Assembly: GCA_027886185.1 (NCBI GenBank)
Contig: WOAB01000563.1
Span: 1,550,001-1,614,000, forward strand
Source: Rheum nobile
Taxonomy: Eukaryota > Streptophyta > Magnoliopsida > Caryophyllales > Polygonaceae
Length of the DNA stretch: 64,000 bases
Reading direction: 5' to 3'
A program made the position numbers and the translations under genes. Position 1 is the first letter of the stretch; each line of letters opens with the position of its first letter. Shown here in pieces: positions 62,949 to 64,000 of this stretch. The notes beneath the pieces are model-generated. The model did no database searches and was not told the DNA's origin. It saw only the letters and a list, made by a program, of their open reading frames with translations.

Positions 62949-64000
62949 AACTTTTGGAACCCAACTAAGCATAGCTTTTCTGGGAGAATGAGGTTGATAT
63001 CTTATCTGTGGGTTAGAAGCAGAAACAAAATAATAGGGATCATTCAGATCATTTATGTTATGCATCATTTTCTTATTATTTGTTTTTTGGTTCCTTTTCC
63101 TAGCATTTTCTTCCATTTGTCTTTTCTTGTGAATGCACTCATGAATATAATGACCATTTTTGCCACAATGCCAGCATACACGATTGTAGACAACATGACC
63201 ATACTTACCATGACCAAGTCGGAATGGTCTTTCTTGCTTTCTCTGCTCAAAATTAACTTTCTTACCTTTAGTTCCTTGAGCTTGATCAATATACATCTTG
63301 TGAGCATTCTGGCCATCGAACCAAGTTTGATTCTCTTTTGGCTTCTGTTCAAGCACTTTTACCTTTCTTCTAGGAACTGGGTTTTTTCATGAGAATTTTG
63401 TAAAGCACAGTTATAGGTTTCATTTTTCTCGACCAATTCCCTTCGTAGTTTCACGTTCTCAGCAGAGCATGTTTCCTCAGAATCGTTGTTACCAGAGTAG
63501 CCAAGACCATACTGTTGCTCAACAAAAACAGTTTGATTCACAGTTTTCTCATTTATAGAGTGAGTGAGATGATCAAGTTTGTTCATTATTTCAGCAAGCA
63601 TAGAAGAAGTGTTCTTTTCAGAGTCTGTGGAAGAAGCAGTAGGATTGTCAACATGCATGGGTTCATTTTTAACAGTGATGCAAGAATCACACTTCCGAGA
63701 AGGATTGGCAAGTAATTTCTCAGTTTCTTACTCCAGACAGAGTTTTCAGTGGATAGGCAAGAGATCTCATCTTCATATTCTTCTAGTTTCTCTTGAAGGG
63801 AACTAGTTTCCTTTCCAAGTTTCTTAATGATCTTGATCAATTGTTTTTTATCACATTCAAGAAGAGATTTGATAAAGTCATAAGAAGATACCTCGGAGTC
63901 ATCTGATTCAGTTGAATCTTCCTTAGCCATCAAGCATCTTCCTTCAGAAGTTCCCTTTGTATCCAGTTCCCCTTCAGAGTCTTCTGAGTCGTCTCCAAAG
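62946..64000 (-). pseudogene. gag: Copia-2 gag, C-terminal half, truncated by window edge
   Basis: Three overlapping frames give one protein with small indels (near 63358 and 63650). From the right edge: DSEVSSYDFIKSLLECDKKQ, TSSLQEKLEEYEDEISCLST (coiled coil), HVDNPTASSTDSEKN, LDHLTHSINEKTVNQTVFVE, FDGQNAHKMYIDQAQG, knuckle CWHCGKNGHYIHEC, end MLSWVPKV and TGA at 62946. It aligns closely to Copia-3 gag from residue 330 on. The capsid and first knuckle lie beyond 64000. Confidence 0.88.

Larger units (their letters stand above)
36974..64000 (-). mobile_element. Copia-2: SIRE-type Ty1/copia element, interrupted by G4 and truncated by the window edge
   Basis: Minus strand: gag (from 64000) - pol - RNase H end at 60029, then G4 inserted at CAAAT, then third ORF (39887-38352) and 3' LTR (36974-37824). 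Own sequence is 36974-40533 and 59811-64000. Gag and pol are close to Copia-3 (for example DKKQL(I/L)KIIKKLGKETSSLQ in both), more distant from Copia-1. Left flank AAATC may be its target duplication; the other end is off the window. Confidence 0.9.

Overview
The window is plant nuclear DNA, most likely from a eudicot with a repeat-rich genome. Almost every base belongs to LTR retrotransposons of lineages known only from plants: Tat and Athila in Ty3/gypsy, a SIRE-type lineage in Ty1/copia, and chromovirus-like gypsy elements. Plant-specific gene families (a P-class PPR gene and a plant mobile domain gene) occur as broken copies. I see no intact host gene, tRNA, rRNA or CRISPR array. The species cannot be named from this sequence.

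Layout, left block (1-22,039). Two Tat-like gypsy elements on the minus strand, G1 (1-3,554, runs off the left edge) and G2 (3,555-8,286), lie end to end. G2 sits in a fragment of a SIRE-type copia LTR (8,287-8,542). That LTR in turn lies in the pol remnant of a chromovirus-like gypsy element, G3 (minus, 8,543 to about 21,470). The LTR of G3 is split by a pol-less Athila element (plus, 12,458-20,838; identical-length 1,334-bp LTRs, about 1.8% diverged by hand count). A second G3-type pol end lies at 21,474 to about 22,000.

Middle block (22,040-36,973). A Mutator-type element of 1,661 bp (22,050-23,710) with TIRs of about 260 bp and a 10-bp target duplication carries most of a PPR gene, so it is a Pack-MULE. 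It is followed by a broken plant mobile domain (MAIN-like) gene with introns (24,078-25,447). Next is a full-length copia element, Copia-1 (minus, 25,668-35,597), then a patchwork of filler DNA, a LINE-derived RNase H fragment, a telomere-like stretch and one end of a hAT-like element.

Right block (36,974-64,000) is a three-level nest. Copia-2 (minus, truncated by the right edge) is split by gypsy element G4 (40,534-59,810, perfect CAAAT target duplication). G4 is split by Copia-3 (plus, 44,091-54,632, perfect GATTC target duplication).

What links the elements: all three copia elements carry a third long ORF between RNase H and the 3' LTR, in the place of the SIRE env-like ORF, and its core domain looks distantly like the third ORF of the Athila element. 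The two Tat elements share a TAG stop at the protease/RT boundary, followed in both by a CAR-YYA context of the kind that promotes stop-codon readthrough. Copia-1 and Copia-2 share a gag stop + 8 nt + ATG junction that also looks like a 3' splice site. Copia-2 and Copia-3 share one TAA inside pol. These shared features are the best candidates for real expression signals among otherwise decaying elements.
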